Source of the DNA: Cyprinodon diabolis
Lineage: Eukaryota > Chordata > Actinopteri > Cyprinodontiformes > Cyprinodontidae
Assembly: GCA_030533445.1 (NCBI GenBank)
Contig: JARPUW010000260.1
Location: 124,001-188,000, forward strand
DNA length: 64,000 nucleotides
Direction: 5' to 3'
The notes beneath the pieces were generated by a model, which made no database searches, had not been told where the DNA came from, and was given only the letters and a program-made list of their open reading frames with translations. The position numbers and the translations under genes were made by a program. Shown here one piece after another: positions 33,179-45,857 of this stretch (the first letter of the stretch is position 1; every line of letters begins with the position of its first letter).

Positions 33179-33449
33179 CTAGAAAATTTCTAAAGAAATT
33201 TTGAGGGGGGCCACCTACTGCCCGTCTTGGGAACCGGGCCAATACGGCCCTGTCAAGTGACGTCGGGGCTCCCCAGACCAACTGCTTACGCCTTTGAGGG
33301 CTGCTGAGGGAAGGAAAGAGGGCAAGTTCATGGGCAAAGAGAGCTGTGTGCCACTTGTGCTGACATCTGGGAAATAGACGTGCACAGCGTATGATGCACA
33401 AGGGTAATATGGGTTGTCCATATTGAAACACAGTGGGTAAAGCCCAGTT

Positions 33450-33608
33450 GGCGGGCTTCGCCCGCCTGCTAGGAGCCATCTCAGTGAAGAAAAAAATCAC
33501 CAATGGCGGGCTCTGCCCGCCTTCTAAGAGCCATTGCAGTGATGAAATCACCAATGGCGGGCTCCGCCCGCCTGCTAAGAGCCATTGCAGTGATGTAATC
33601 ACCAATGG
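33450..33608. repeat. GC-palindrome minisatellite, U11 (3 palindromes)
   Basis: Lacks 78 bp (one 51-bp and one 27-bp monomer) relative to five-palindrome units. GATGTAATCACC is joined directly to AATGGCAATGAG. Confidence 0.9.
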
Positions 33609-36262
33609 CAATGAGCAATATGCCAGAATGTATGAGTGTGTATAAGGAAGAGGCTTTTATTCTGTAGAGTCCTTGTAGTCTTATTTTGAAAGTCTATCAT
33701 GAATGTGCATCAAAAGATGGGTCACGCCCAGCAGTGATATAGAATCCATTTCCAAATGTTAAATCACTGGTTTTCCATGTTATTAGGTGAATAGTTGCTG
33801 TATTACAGAGTAAATGGGAGACTTTTATTGTGAAATTTGCTCTGGGGTGTGTTTTGAAAAGGTCACTAGAGTCTAATAAAAACAACCTGGAAGAGTTTGG
33901 GTCATAATGTTGAGCCATTTGCATCAATTAATGCATTAGTATAATCTAGAGGCTTTTATTTTGTAGGGTCGCTGGAGTCTTATTTTGAAAGTCCAACAGA
34001 GTTGTGTTTATAGAAAATGTTCAGACCCGTCAATGATAGTTGATTACTTTCCAATCGTTAAATCACTCTTTTTCCATGTTATTAGGGCAGTAGATGAAGC
34101 GGAAATGGGAGGCTTTTATTTTGAAATTTGCTATAGGGTGTGTTTTAAACAGTCTCCTAGAGTCTATTCTCTAAAACGGGGTTGAGTTTGGGTCATAATG
34201 TTGAGCCATATAGGGCAATAAATATATGTAAAAAATATAGAGGCTTTTATTTTGTAGGGTCCCTGGAGTCTTATTTTGAAAGTCTATCAGTGCTGAGTGG
34301 CAAGGGAAGTGTCATGGACAGCAGTCATATAGTATCCATTTCCCAATGTTAAATCAGTCCTTTCACCCTCCATTAGATTAATATGTGCTGTTTAAAACAG
34401 CAGAGGTAAAATCTGTTTGAAGCTTGGTAACCTTGACAATGCTTAACGAGCCTCTCACTGACACAGACAACAGCTGCACTCACTATTGGTTTCTTCTTCC
34501 CAGGCTTTTTTGTATGGGAAGAACGGCACCGAACAAACGACTACTGATCAAAAACCGTATGAGTTATTCAAAAAACATTTTCACCATGAGCATCAGCAAT
34601 CCTTCGACTCCAACTATACCAACTTTGGTGTATGTGTGTCATTCAGAAAAATATTTATGACGAGTTGAAAACACATAGTCTGATTCGTTTCTCTCCCATC
34701 TTCAGCTCAAAAAGAATAGAGAAAGTCTGAAACTCTCATCGACTTTAGGTTGGTCTGGAGGGTTTTTAAGGAAAAGTATTAATCCTACCGTAATTCCGAA
34801 GACATTGTGTGAGTCCAGAGGTTTCAGTCTACAAACTGACCAAAAATGGTGACTGTAGCTCCAAATATGTGGCCGTGAGGGCGAGAATAAGATGTTTGAT
34901 CTGAAAAAAATGGCCGCCTCACACTAAGATTTCAGCAGCTGCACTCTAGCAGGCTGCTGCAGAAGCTAACTGTCAGCTAGCTTCCAGGTGCTTACCCTCC
35001 GAACAAACGACTGCTGAGCAAAAACCGTAAAAGATATCTGAAAAATTCTTTCAGTGAAAGCAACATCTATCCTTTGTCTCAGACTGGGGTAACCTTCATG
35101 TCTGTAGGTCTTTCACAACCCAAAACGAAGCACAAACAAAATGGTTGGCCCACCTGCTCCTCCCTTTCTTTTAACTGCAGGACCTCACTCTCACTCACCT
35201 TTTAGCTGCTAAAGCACCCCTCCGAACAAACGACTGCTGAGTAAAAACCGTAAAAGGTATCTGAAAAATTCTTTTTATCTAAGCGACAGCTATATCTTGT
35301 CTTCGATTGGAGTAACTTTCATGGCTGTAGGTCATCTACAAACTGAATGGGAAGAGAAAGAAAAAGAAAAAACGTTTCATCACACCTAAGCTTCTAATTG
35401 AGCTAGCTGCAGCAGGTCACTGTCACTCAGCTTTCAGGTGCTTAAAATGTCCTCCGAACAAACGACTGCTGAGCAAAAACCGTATGAGTTATTCAAAAAA
35501 ATTTTTCACCGTGAGCGTCAGTCATCCTTCGACTCCAACTATGCCAACTTTGGTGTATGTGTGTCATTCAGAAAAATATTTATGACGAGTTTAAAACACA
35601 TAGTCTGATTCGTTTTTCTGCCCTCTTCTGCTCCAAAACCAATGAAAAACGGCTCTGATTTTCATCGACTTTAGGTCGGTCTGGAGGGTTTTTAAGGAAA
35701 AGTATTAATCCTACCGTAATTCCGAAGATATTGTGTGGGTCCAGAGATTTCAGTCTACAAACTGACCAAAAATGGTGACTCTAGCTATAAATATGTGGCC
35801 GTGAGGGCGAGTTTAAAATGTTTTTTTGTGTTTAAAAAACGCCTGCCTCACACTCTAGCTTTTCAGTTGCTCCACTCTAGCAGGCTGGATTTTGCTAAAA
35901 CTTTGTGGCGCTTGAGGTCTGATTATACAAGAACCGTAGCAGTTATCAACATACCGTCTTCAGTTTTAAATAGACGAAGGATTTATCTACAAACTGAGCT
36001 TCAAACTGTTTTTCTAGGTGAATGTATGCCGACACAGTGAAGTGCTGTTTTTTATGCTTTTTTTTTCCTCTCCCCATTCATTTCCTATGGGATTTTTTTG
36101 CGACGTTTTCGCTAATAATTCGCAAACCTTCGGACTAATGAGAAAGTTTTATACAAGCACACATCACCCCATTGGTCCCGACGCGTGTGCCAACTTTGGG
36201 CCCGATCCGCCAAACCGTGCGGGACTAGTTACGCGCCGAAGTTTTGGGTATACGGGAGAATT

Positions 36263-36341
36263 ATAATAATAATAATAATACGCGGAATAAATATGTGCAA
36301 TAGTAGTAGGTGGGCCATGCCTTCGGCATGTGGCCCCCCAA
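36263..36341. repeat. AAT tract + hairpin module, U12 (1 copy)
   Basis: One core at 36280-36341 after the long AAT tract, the same arrangement as U4 and U18. Confidence 0.9.
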
Positions 36342-36612
36342 CTAGAAAATTTCTAAAGAAATTTTGAGGGGGGCCACCTACTGCCCGTCTGGGGAACCGG
36401 GCCAATACGGCCCTGGCAAGTGACGTCGGGGCTCCCCAGACCAACTGCTTACGCCTTTGAGGGCTGCTGAGGGAAGGAAAGAGGGCAAGTTCATGGGCAA
36501 AGAGAGCTGTGTGCCACTTGTGCTGAAATCTGGGAAATAGACGTGCACAGCGTATGATGCACAAGGGTAATATGGGTTGTCCATATTGAAACACAGTGGG
36601 TAAAGCCCAGTT

Positions 36613-36849
36613 GGCGGGCTTCGCCCGCCTGCTAGGAGCCATCTCAGTGAAGAAAAAAATCACCAATGGCGGGCTCTGCCCGCCTTCTAAGAGCCATTGC
36701 AGTGATGAAATCACCAATGGCGGGCTGCGCCCGCCTGCTAAGAGCCATTGCAGTGATGTAATCACCTTTGGCGGGCTCCGCCCGCCTGTTAGCATTGGCG
36801 GTCTCCGCCCGCCTTCTAAGAGCCATTGCAGTGATGAAATCACCAATGG
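36613..36849. repeat. GC-palindrome minisatellite, U12 (5 palindromes)
   Basis: Third palindrome has loop TGC. The fifth has GGCGGTCTCC, and the linker before it reads GTTAGCATT instead of GTTACCATT. Confidence 0.9.
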
Positions 36850-39312
36850 CAATGAGCAATATGCCAGAATGTATGAGTGTGTATAAGGAAGAGGCTTTTA
36901 TTCTGTAGAGTCCTTGTAGTCTTATTTTGAAAGTCTATCATGAATGTGCATCAAAAGATGGGTCACGCCCAGCAGTGATATAGAATCCATTTCCAAATGT
37001 TAAATCACTGGTTTTCCATGTTATTAGGTGAATAGTTGCTGTATTACAGAGTAAATGGGAGACTTTTATTGTGAAATTTGCTCTGGGGTGTGTTTTGAAA
37101 AGGTCACTAGAGTCTAATAAAAACAACCTGGAAGAGTTTGGGTCATAATGTTGAGCCATTTGCATCAATTAATGCATTACTATAATCTAGAGGCTTTTAT
37201 TTTGTAGGGTCCCTGGAGTCTTATTTTGAAAGTCCAACAGAGTTGTGTTTATAGAAAATGTTCAGACCCGTCAATGATAGTTGATTACTTTCCAATCGTT
37301 AAATCACTCTTTTTCCATGTTATTAGGGCAGTAGATGAAGCGGAAATGGGAGGCTTTTATTTTGAAATTTGCTATAGGGTGTGTTTTAAACAGTCTCCTA
37401 GAGTCTATTCTCTAAAACGGGGTTGAGTTTGGGTCATAATGTTGAGCCATATAGAGCAATAAATATATGTAAAAAATATGGAGGCTTTTATTTTGTAGGG
37501 TCCCTGGAGTCTTATTTTGAAAGTCTATCAGTGCTGAGTGGCAAGGGAAGTGTCATGTACAGCAGTCATATAGTATCCATTTCCCAATGTTAAATCAGTC
37601 CTTTCACCCTCCATTAGATTAATATGTGCTGTTTAAAACAGCAGAGGTAAAATCTGTTTGAAGCTTGGTAACCTTGACAACGCTTAACGAGCCTCTCACT
37701 GACACAGACAACAGCTGCACTCACTATTGGTTTCTTCTTCCCAGGCTTTTTTGTATGGGAAGAACGGCACCGAACAAACGACTACTGATCAAAAACCGTA
37801 TGAGTTATTCAAAAAACATTTTCACCATGAGCATCAGCAATCCTTCGACTCCAACTATACCAACTTTGGTGTATGTGTGTCATTCAGAAAAATATTTATG
37901 ACGAGTTGAAAACACATAGTCTGATTCGTTTCTCTCCCATCTTCAGCTCAAAAAGAATAGAGAAAGGCTGAAACTCTCATCGACTTTAGGTTGGTCTGGA
38001 GGGTTTTTAAGGAAAAGTATTAATCCTACCGTAATTCCGAAGACATTGTGTGAGTCCAGAGGTTTCAGTCTACAAACTGACCAAAAATGGTGACTGTAGC
38101 TCCAAATATGTGGCCGTGAGGGCGAGAATAAGATGTTTGATCTTAAAAAAATGGCCGCCTCACACTAAGATTTCAGCAGCTGCACTCTAGCAGGCTGCTG
38201 CAGAAGCTAACTGTCAGCTAGCTTCCAGGTGCTTACCCTCCGAACAAACGACTGCTGAGCAAAAACCGTAAAAGATATCTGAAAAATTCTTTCAGTGAAA
38301 GCAACATCTATCCTTTGTCTCAGACTGGGGTAACCTTCATGTCTGTAGGTCTTTCACAACCCAAAACGAAGCACAAACAAAATGGTTGGCCCACCTGCTC
38401 CTCCCTTTGTTTGAACTGCAGGACCTCACTCTCACTCACCTTTTAGCTGCTAAAGCACCCCTCCGAACAAACGACTGCTGAGTAAAAACCGTAAAAGGTA
38501 TCTGAAAAATTCTTTTTATCTAAGCGACAGCTATATCTTGTCTTCAATTGGAGTAACTTTCATGGCTGTAGGTCATCTACAAACTGAATGGGAAGAGAAA
38601 GAAAAAGAAAAAACGTTTCATCACACCTAAGCTTCTAATTGAGCTAGCTGCAGCAGGTCACTGTCACTCAGCTTTCAGGTGCTTAAAATGTCCTCCGAAC
38701 AAACGACTGCTGAGCAAAAACCGTATGAGTTATTCAAAAAATTTTTTCACCGTGAGCGTCAGTCATCCTTCGACTCCAACTATGCCAACTTTGGTGTATG
38801 TGTGTCATTCAGAAAAATATTTATGACGAGTTTAAAACACATAGTCGGATTCGTTTTTCTCCCCTCTTCTGCTCCAAAACCAATGAAAAACGGCTCTGAT
38901 TTTCATCGACTTTAGGTCGGTCTGGAGGGTTTTTAAGGAAAAGTATTAATCCTACCGTAATTCCGAAGATATTGTGTGGGTCCAGAGATTTCAGTCTACA
39001 AACTGACCAAAAATGGTGACTCTAGCTATAAATATGTGGCCGTGAGGGCGAGTTTAAAATGTTTTTTTGTGTTTAAAAAACGCCTGCCTCACACTCTAGC
39101 TTTTCAGTTGCTCCACTCTAGCAGGCTGGATTTTGCTAAAACTTTGTGGCGCTTGAGGTCTGATTATACAAAAACCGTAGCAGTTATCAACATACCGTCT
39201 TCAGTTTTAAATAGACGAAGGATTTATCTACAAACTGAGCTTCAAACTGTTTTTCTAGGTGAATGTATGGCGACACAGTGAAGTGCTGTTTTTTATGCTT
39301 TTTTTTTCCTCT

Positions 39313-42300
39313 CCCCATTCATTTCCTATGGGATTTTTTTGCGACGTTTTCGCTAATAATTCGCAAACCTTCGGACTAATGAGAAAGTTTTATACAAGCA
39401 CACATCACCCCATTGGTCCCGACGCGTGTGCCAACTTTGGGCCCGATCCGCCAAACCATGCGGGACTAGTTACGCGCCGAAGTTTTGGGTATACGGGAGA
39501 ATTATAATAACTAGAAAATTTCTAAAGAAATTTTGAGGGGGGCCACCTACTGCCCGTCTGGGGAACCGGGCCAATACGGCCCTGGCAAGTGACGTCGGGG
39601 CTCCCCAGACCAACTGCTTACGCCTTTGAGGGCTGCTGAGGGAAGGAAAGAGGGCAAGTTCATGGGCAAAGAGAGCTGTGTGCCACTTGTGCTGACATCT
39701 GGGAAATAGACGTGCACAGCGTATGATGCACAAGGGTAATATGGGTTGTCCATATTGAAACACAGTGGGTAAAGCCCAGTTGGCGGGCTTCGCCCGCCTG
39801 CTAGGAGCCATCTCAGTGAAGAAAAAAATCACCAATGGCGGGCTCTGCCCGCCTTCTAAGAGCCATTGCAGTGATGAAATCACCAATGGCGGGCTCCGCC
39901 CGCCTGCTAAGAGCCATTGCAGTGATGTAATCACCTTTGGCGGGCTCCGCCCGCCTGTTACCATTGGCGGGCTCCGCCCTCCTTCTAAGAGCCATTGCAG
40001 TGATGAAATCACCAATGGCAATGAGCAATATGCCAGAATGTATGAGTGTGTATAAGGAAGAGGCTTTTATTCTGTAGAGTCCTTGTAGTCTTATTTTGAA
40101 AGTCTATCATGAATGTGCATCAAAAGATGGGTCACGCCCAGCAGTGATATAGAATCCATTTCCAAATGTTAAATCACTGGTTTTCCATGTTATTAGGTGA
40201 ATAGTTGCTTTATTACAGAGTAAATGGGAGACTTTTATTGTGAAATTTGCTCTGGGGTGTGTTTTGAAAAGGTCACTAGAGTCTAATAAAAACAACCTGG
40301 AAGAGTTTGGGTCATAATGTTGAGCCATTTGCATCAATTAATGCATTAGTATAATCTAGAGGCTTTTATTTTGTAGGGTCGCTGGAGTCTTATTTTGAAA
40401 GTCCAACAGAGTTGTGTTTATAGAAAATGTTCAGACCCGTCAATGATAGTTGATTACTTTCCAATCGTTAAATCACTCTTTTTCCATGTTATTAGGGCAG
40501 TAGATGAAGCGGAAATGGGAAGCTTTTATTTTGAAATTTGCTATAGGGTGTGTTTTAAACAGTCTCCTAGAGTCTATTCTCTAAAACGGGGTTGAGTTTG
40601 GGTCATAATGTTGAGCCATATAGGGCAATAAATATATGTAAAAAATATAGAGGCTTTTATTTTGTAGGGTCCCTGGAGTCTTATTTTGAAAGTCTATCAG
40701 TGCTGAGTGGCAAGGGAAGTGTCATGGACAGCAGTCATACAGTATCCATTTCCCAATGTTAAATCAGTCCTTTCACCCTCCATTAGATTAATATGTGCTG
40801 TTTAAAACAGCAGAGGTAAAATCTGTTTGAAGCTTGGTAACCTTGACAACGCTTAACGAGCCTCTCACTGACACAGACAACAGCTGCACTCACTATTGGT
40901 TTCTTCTTCCCAGGCTTTTTTGTATGGGAAGAACGGCACCGAACAAACGACTACTGATCAAAAACCGTATGAGTTATTCAAAAAACATTTTCACCATGAG
41001 CATCAGCAATCCTTCGACTCCAACTATACCAACTTTGGTGTATGTGTGTCATTCAGAAAAATATTTATGACGAGTTGAAAACACATAGTCTGATTCGTTT
41101 CTCTCCCATCTTCAGCTCAAAAAGAATAGAGAAAGGCTGAAACTCTCATCGACTTTAGGTTGGTCTGGAGGGTTTTTAAGGAAAAGTATTAATCCTACCG
41201 TAATTCCGAAGACATTGTGTGAGTCCAGAGGTTTCAGTCTACAAACTGACCAAAAATGGTGACTGTAGCTCCAAATATGTGGCCGTGAGGGCGAGAATAA
41301 GATGTTTGATCTGAAAAAAATGGCCGCCTCACACTAAGATTTCAGCAGCTGCACTCTAGCAGGCTGCTGCAGAAGCTAACTGTCAGCTAGCTTCCAGGTG
41401 CTTACCCTCCGAACAAACGACTGCTGAGCAAAAACCGTAAAAGATATCTGAAAAATTCTTTCAGTGAAAGCAACATCTATCCTTTGTCTCAGACTGGGGT
41501 AACCTTCATGTCTGTAGGTCTTTCACAACCCAAAACGAAGCACAAACAAAATGGTTGGCCCACCTGCTCCTCCCTTTCTTTTAACTGCAGGACCTCACTC
41601 TCACTCACCTTTTAGCTGCTAAAGCACCCCTCCGAACAAACGACTGCTGAGTAAAAACCGTAAAAGGTATCTGAAAAATTCTTTTTATCTAAGCGACAGC
41701 TATATCTTGTCTTCGATTGGAGTAACTTTCATGGCTGTAGGTCATCTACAAACTGAATGGGAAGAGAAAGAAAAAGAAAAAACGTTTCATCACACCTAAG
41801 CTTCTAATTGAGCTAGCTGCAGCAGGTCACTGTCACTCAGCTTTCAGGTGCTTAAAATGTCCTCCGAACAAACGACTGCTGAGCAAAAACCGTATGAGTT
41901 ATTCAAAAAATTTTTTCACCGTGAGCGTCAGTCATCCTTCGACTCCAACTATGCCAACTTTGGTGTATGTGTGTCATTCAGAAAAATATTTATGACGAGT
42001 TTAAAACACATAGTCTGATTCGTTTTTCTCCCCTCTTCTGCTCCAAAACCAATGAAAAACGGCTCTGATTTTCATCGACTTTAGGTCGGTCTGGAGGGTT
42101 TTTAAGGAAAAGTATTAATCCTACCGTAATTCCGAAGATATTGTGTGGGTCCAGAGATTTCAGTCTACAAACTGACCAAAAATGGTGACTCTAGCTATAA
42201 ATATGTGGCCGTGAGGGCGAGTTTAAAATGTTTTTTTGTGTTTAAAAAACGCCTGCCTCACACTCTAGCTTTTCAGTTGCTCCACTCTAGCAGGCTGGAT

Positions 42301-42481
42301 TTTGCTAAAACTTTGTGGCGCTTGAGGTCTGATTATACAAAAACCGTAGCAGTTATCAACATACCGTCTTCAGTTTTAAATAGACGAAGGATTTATCTAC
42401 AAACTGAGCTTCAAACTGTTTTTCTAGGTGAATGTATGCCGACACAGTGAAGTGCTGTTTTTTATGCTTTTTTTTACCTCT
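39313..42481 (+). repeat. Macrosatellite unit U13 (family D)
   Basis: Complete unit of 3,169 bp without a hairpin module. Family D marks appear in the D1-D3 region (GATCTGAAAAAAATGG near 41309, CTTTCTTTTAACTGC near 41574, TTCGATTGG near 41712). GTGCTGACATCTGGG near 39689 is shared with U11. Private changes: AAACCATGCGGG near 39454, GTTGCTTTATTAC near 40204 and GGGAAGCTTTT near 40517. The fifth palindrome ends CCCTCC. Confidence 0.95.
39782..40018. repeat. GC-palindrome minisatellite, U13 (5 palindromes)
   Basis: Fifth palindrome imperfect, ending CCCTCC. The others are intact. Confidence 0.9.
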
Positions 42482-42672
42482 TCCCATTCATTTCCTATGG
42501 GATTTTTTTGCGACGTTTTCGCTAATAATTCGCAAACCTTCGGACTAATGAGAAAGTTTTATACAAGCACACATCACCCCATTGGTCCCAACGCGTGTGC
42601 CAACTTTGGGCCCGATCCGCCAAACCGTGCGGGACTAGTTACGCGCCGAAGTTTTGGGTATACGGGAGAATT

Positions 42673-42889
42673 ATAATAATAATAATAATACGCGGAATAA
42701 ATATGTGCAATAGTAGTAGGTGGGCCATGCCTTCGGCATGTGGCCCCCCAATAATAATACGCGGAATAAATATGTGCAATAGTAGTAGGTGGGCCATGCC
42801 TTCGGCATGTGGCCCCCCAATAATAATACGCGGAATAAATATGTGCAATAGTAGTAGGTGGGCCATGCCTTCGGCATGTGGCCCCCCAA
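42673..42889. repeat. AAT tract + hairpin modules, U14 (3 copies)
   Basis: Cores start at 42690, 42759 and 42828, spaced 69 and 69 bp. This spacing differs from the 66/72 pattern of U7 and U8, so this expansion is probably independent. Confidence 0.9.
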
Positions 42890-43160
42890 CTAGAAAATTT
42901 CTAAAGAAATTTTGAGGGGGGCCACCTACTGCCCGTCTGGGGAACCGGGCCAATACGGCCCTGGCAAGTGACGTCGGGGCTCCCCAGACCAACTGCTTAC
43001 GCCTTTGAGGGCTGCTGAGGGAAGGAAAGAGGGCAAGTTCATGGGCAAAGAGAGCTGTGTGCCACTTGTGCTGAAATCTGGGAAATAGACGTGCACAGCG
43101 TATGATGCACAAGGGTAATATGGGTTGTCCATATTGAAACACAGTGGGTAAAGCCCAGTT

Positions 43161-43397
43161 GGCGGGCTTCGCCCGCCTGCTAGGAGCCATCTCAGTGAAG
43201 AAAAAAATCACCAATGGCGGGCTCTGCCCGCCTTCTAAGAGCCATTGCAGTGATGAAATCACCAATGGCGGGCTCCGCCCGCCTGCTAAGAGCCATTGCA
43301 GTGATGTAATCACCTTTGGCGGGCTCCGCCCGCCTGTTACCATTGGCGGGCTCCGCCCGCCTTCTAAGAGCCATTGCAGTGATGAAATCACCAATGG
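43161..43397. repeat. GC-palindrome minisatellite, U14 (5 palindromes)
   Basis: All five intact. It lacks the GGTTCC variant of U5 and U6 although the unit is otherwise family C. Confidence 0.9.
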
Positions 43398-45857
43398 CAA
43401 TGAGCAATATGCCAGAATGTATGAGTGTGTATAAGGAAGAGGCTTTTATTCTGTAGAGTCCTTGTAGTCTTATTTTGAAAGTCTATCATGAATGTGCATC
43501 AAAAGATGGGTCACGCCCAGCAGTGATATAGAATCCATTTCCAAATGTTAAATCACTGGTTTTCCATGTTATTAGGTGAATAGTTGCTGTATTACAGAGT
43601 AAATGGGAGACTTTTATTGTGAAATTTGCTCTGGGTGTGTTTTGAAAAGGTCACTAGAGTCTAATAAAAACAACCTGGAAGAGTTTGGGTCATAATGTTG
43701 AGCCATTTGCATCAATTAATGCATTAGTATAATCTAGAGGCTTTTATTTTGTAGGGTCCCTGGAGTCTTATTTTGAAAGTCCAACAGAGTTGTGTTTATA
43801 GAAAATGTTCAGACCCGTCAATGATAGTTGATTACTTTCCAATCGTTAAATCACTCTTTTTCCATGTTATTAGGGCAGTAGATGAAGCGGAAATGGGAGG
43901 CTTTTATTTTGAAATTTGCTACAGGGTGTGTTTTAAACAGTCTCCTAGAGTCTATTCTCTAAAACGGGGTTGAGTTTGGGTCATAATGTTGAGCCATATA
44001 GGGCAATAAATATATGTAAAAAATATAGAGGCTTTTATTTTGTAGGGTCCCTGGAGTCTTATTTTGAAAGTCTATCAGTGCTGAGTGGCAAGGGAAGTGT
44101 CATGGACAGCAGTCATATAGTATCCATTTCCCAATGTTAAATCAGTCCTTTCACCCTCCATTAGATTAATATGTGCTGTTTAAAACAGCAGAGGTAAAAT
44201 CTGTTTGAAGCTTGGTAACCTTGACAACGCTTAACGAGCCTCTCACTGACACAGACAACAGCTGCACTCACTATTGGTTTCTTCTTCCCAGGCTTTTTTG
44301 TATGGGAAGAACGGCACCGAACAAACGACTACTGATCAAAAACCGTATGAGTTATTCAAAAAACATTTTCACCATGAGCATCAGCAATCCTTCGACTCCA
44401 ACTATACCAACTTTGGTGTATGTGTGTCATTCAGAAAAATATTTATGACGAGTTGAAAACACAGTCTGATTCGTTTCTCTCCCATCTTCAGCTCAAAAAG
44501 AATAGAGAAAGGCTGAAACTCTCATCGACTTTAGGTTGGTCTGGACGGTTTTTAAGGAAAAGTATTAATCCTACCGTAATTCCGAAGACATTGTGTGAGT
44601 CCAGAGGTTTCAGTCTACAAACTGACCAAAAATGGTGACTGTAGCTCCAAATATGTGGCCGTGAGGGCGAGAATAAGATGTTTGATCTTAAAAGAATGGC
44701 CGCCTCACACTAAGATTTCAGCAGCTGCACTCTAGCAGGCTGCTGCAGAAGCTAACTGTCAGCTAGCTTCCAGGTGCTTACCCTCCGAACAAACGACTGC
44801 TGAGCAAAAACCGTAAAAGATATCTGAAAAATTCTTTCAGTGAAAGCAACATCTATCCTTTGTCTCAGACTGGGGTAACCTTCATGTCTGTAGGTCTTTC
44901 ACAACCCAAAACGAAGCACAAACAAAATGGTTGGCCCACCTGCTCCTCCCTTTGTTTGAACTGCAGGACCTCACTCTCACTCACCTTTTAGCTGCTAAAG
45001 CACCCCTCCGAACAAACGACTGCTGAGTAAAAACCGTAAAAGGTATCTGAAAAATTATTTTTATCTAAGCGACAGCTATATCTTGTCTTCAATTGGAGTA
45101 ACTTTCATGGCTGTAGGTCATCTACAACCTGAATGGGAAGAGAAAGAAAAAGAAAAAACGTTTTGTCACACCTGATCTTCTAATTGAGCTAGCTGCAGCA
45201 GGACACTCTCCCCCAGCTTTCAGCTGCTTAAAATGTCCTCCGAACAAACGACTGCTGAGCAAAAACCGTATGAGTTATTCAAAATATTTTTTCACCGTGA
45301 GCGTCAGCCATCCTTCGACTCCAACTATGCCAACTTTGGTGTATGTGTGTCATTCAGAAAAATATTTATGACGAGTTTAAAACACATAGTCTGATTCGTT
45401 TTTCTCCCCTCTTCTGCTCCAAAACCAATGAAAAACGGCTCTGATTTTCATCGACTTTAGGTCGGTCTGGAGGGTTTTTAAGGAAAAGTATTAATCCTAC
45501 CGTAATTCCGAAGATATTGTGTGGGTCCAGAGATTTCAGTCTACAAACTGACCAAAAATGGTGACTCTAGCTATAAATATGTGGCCGTGAGGGCGAGTTT
45601 AAAATGTTTTTTTGTGTTTAAAAAACGCCTGCCTCACACTCTAGCTTTTCAGTTGCTCCACTCTAGCAGGCTGGATTTTGCTAAAACTTTGTGGCGCTTG
45701 AGGTCTGATTATACAAAAACCGTAGCAGTTATCAACATACCGTCTTCAGTTTTAAATAGACGAAGGATTTATCTACAAACTGAGCTTCAAACTGTTTTTC
45801 TAGGTGAATGTATGCCGACACAGTGAAGTGCTGTTTTTTATGCTTTTTTTTTCCTCT

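Larger units (their letters stand above)
32915..36071 (+). repeat. Macrosatellite unit U11 (family D)
   Basis: Complete unit of 3,157 bp with one short hairpin module and only three palindromes (a 78-bp loss). Family D marks: GATCTGAAAAAAATGG near 34898, CTTTCTTTTAACTGC near 35163 and CTTCGATTGGAG near 35301. GTGCTGACATCTGGG near 33357 is shared with U13. Private changes include GTCTTGGG near 33224, ACAATGCTTAACG near 34437 and TACAAGAACCG near 35926. Confidence 0.95.
36072..39312 (+). repeat. Macrosatellite unit U12 (family F)
   Basis: Complete unit of 3,241 bp with one hairpin module. It shares family F marks with U9 at offset 9,567 (for example T at 37558 in GTCATGTACAGC and the ATAGTCGG change near 38841). 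Private palindrome changes: GGCTGCGCCC in the third, and GTTAGCATTGGCGGTCTCC around the fifth. Confidence 0.95.
42482..45857 (+). repeat. Macrosatellite unit U14 (family C)
   Basis: Complete unit of 3,376 bp with three hairpin modules. Family C marks run through its right half (CTGGACGGTT near 44540, GTTTTGTCACACCTGATC near 45160, TTCAAAATATTTTTTC near 45278). Private changes: TACCTCTTCCCATTC at the left boundary, CCCAACGCGTG near 42587, and a 2-bp loss in AACACAGTCTG near 44457. Confidence 0.95.
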
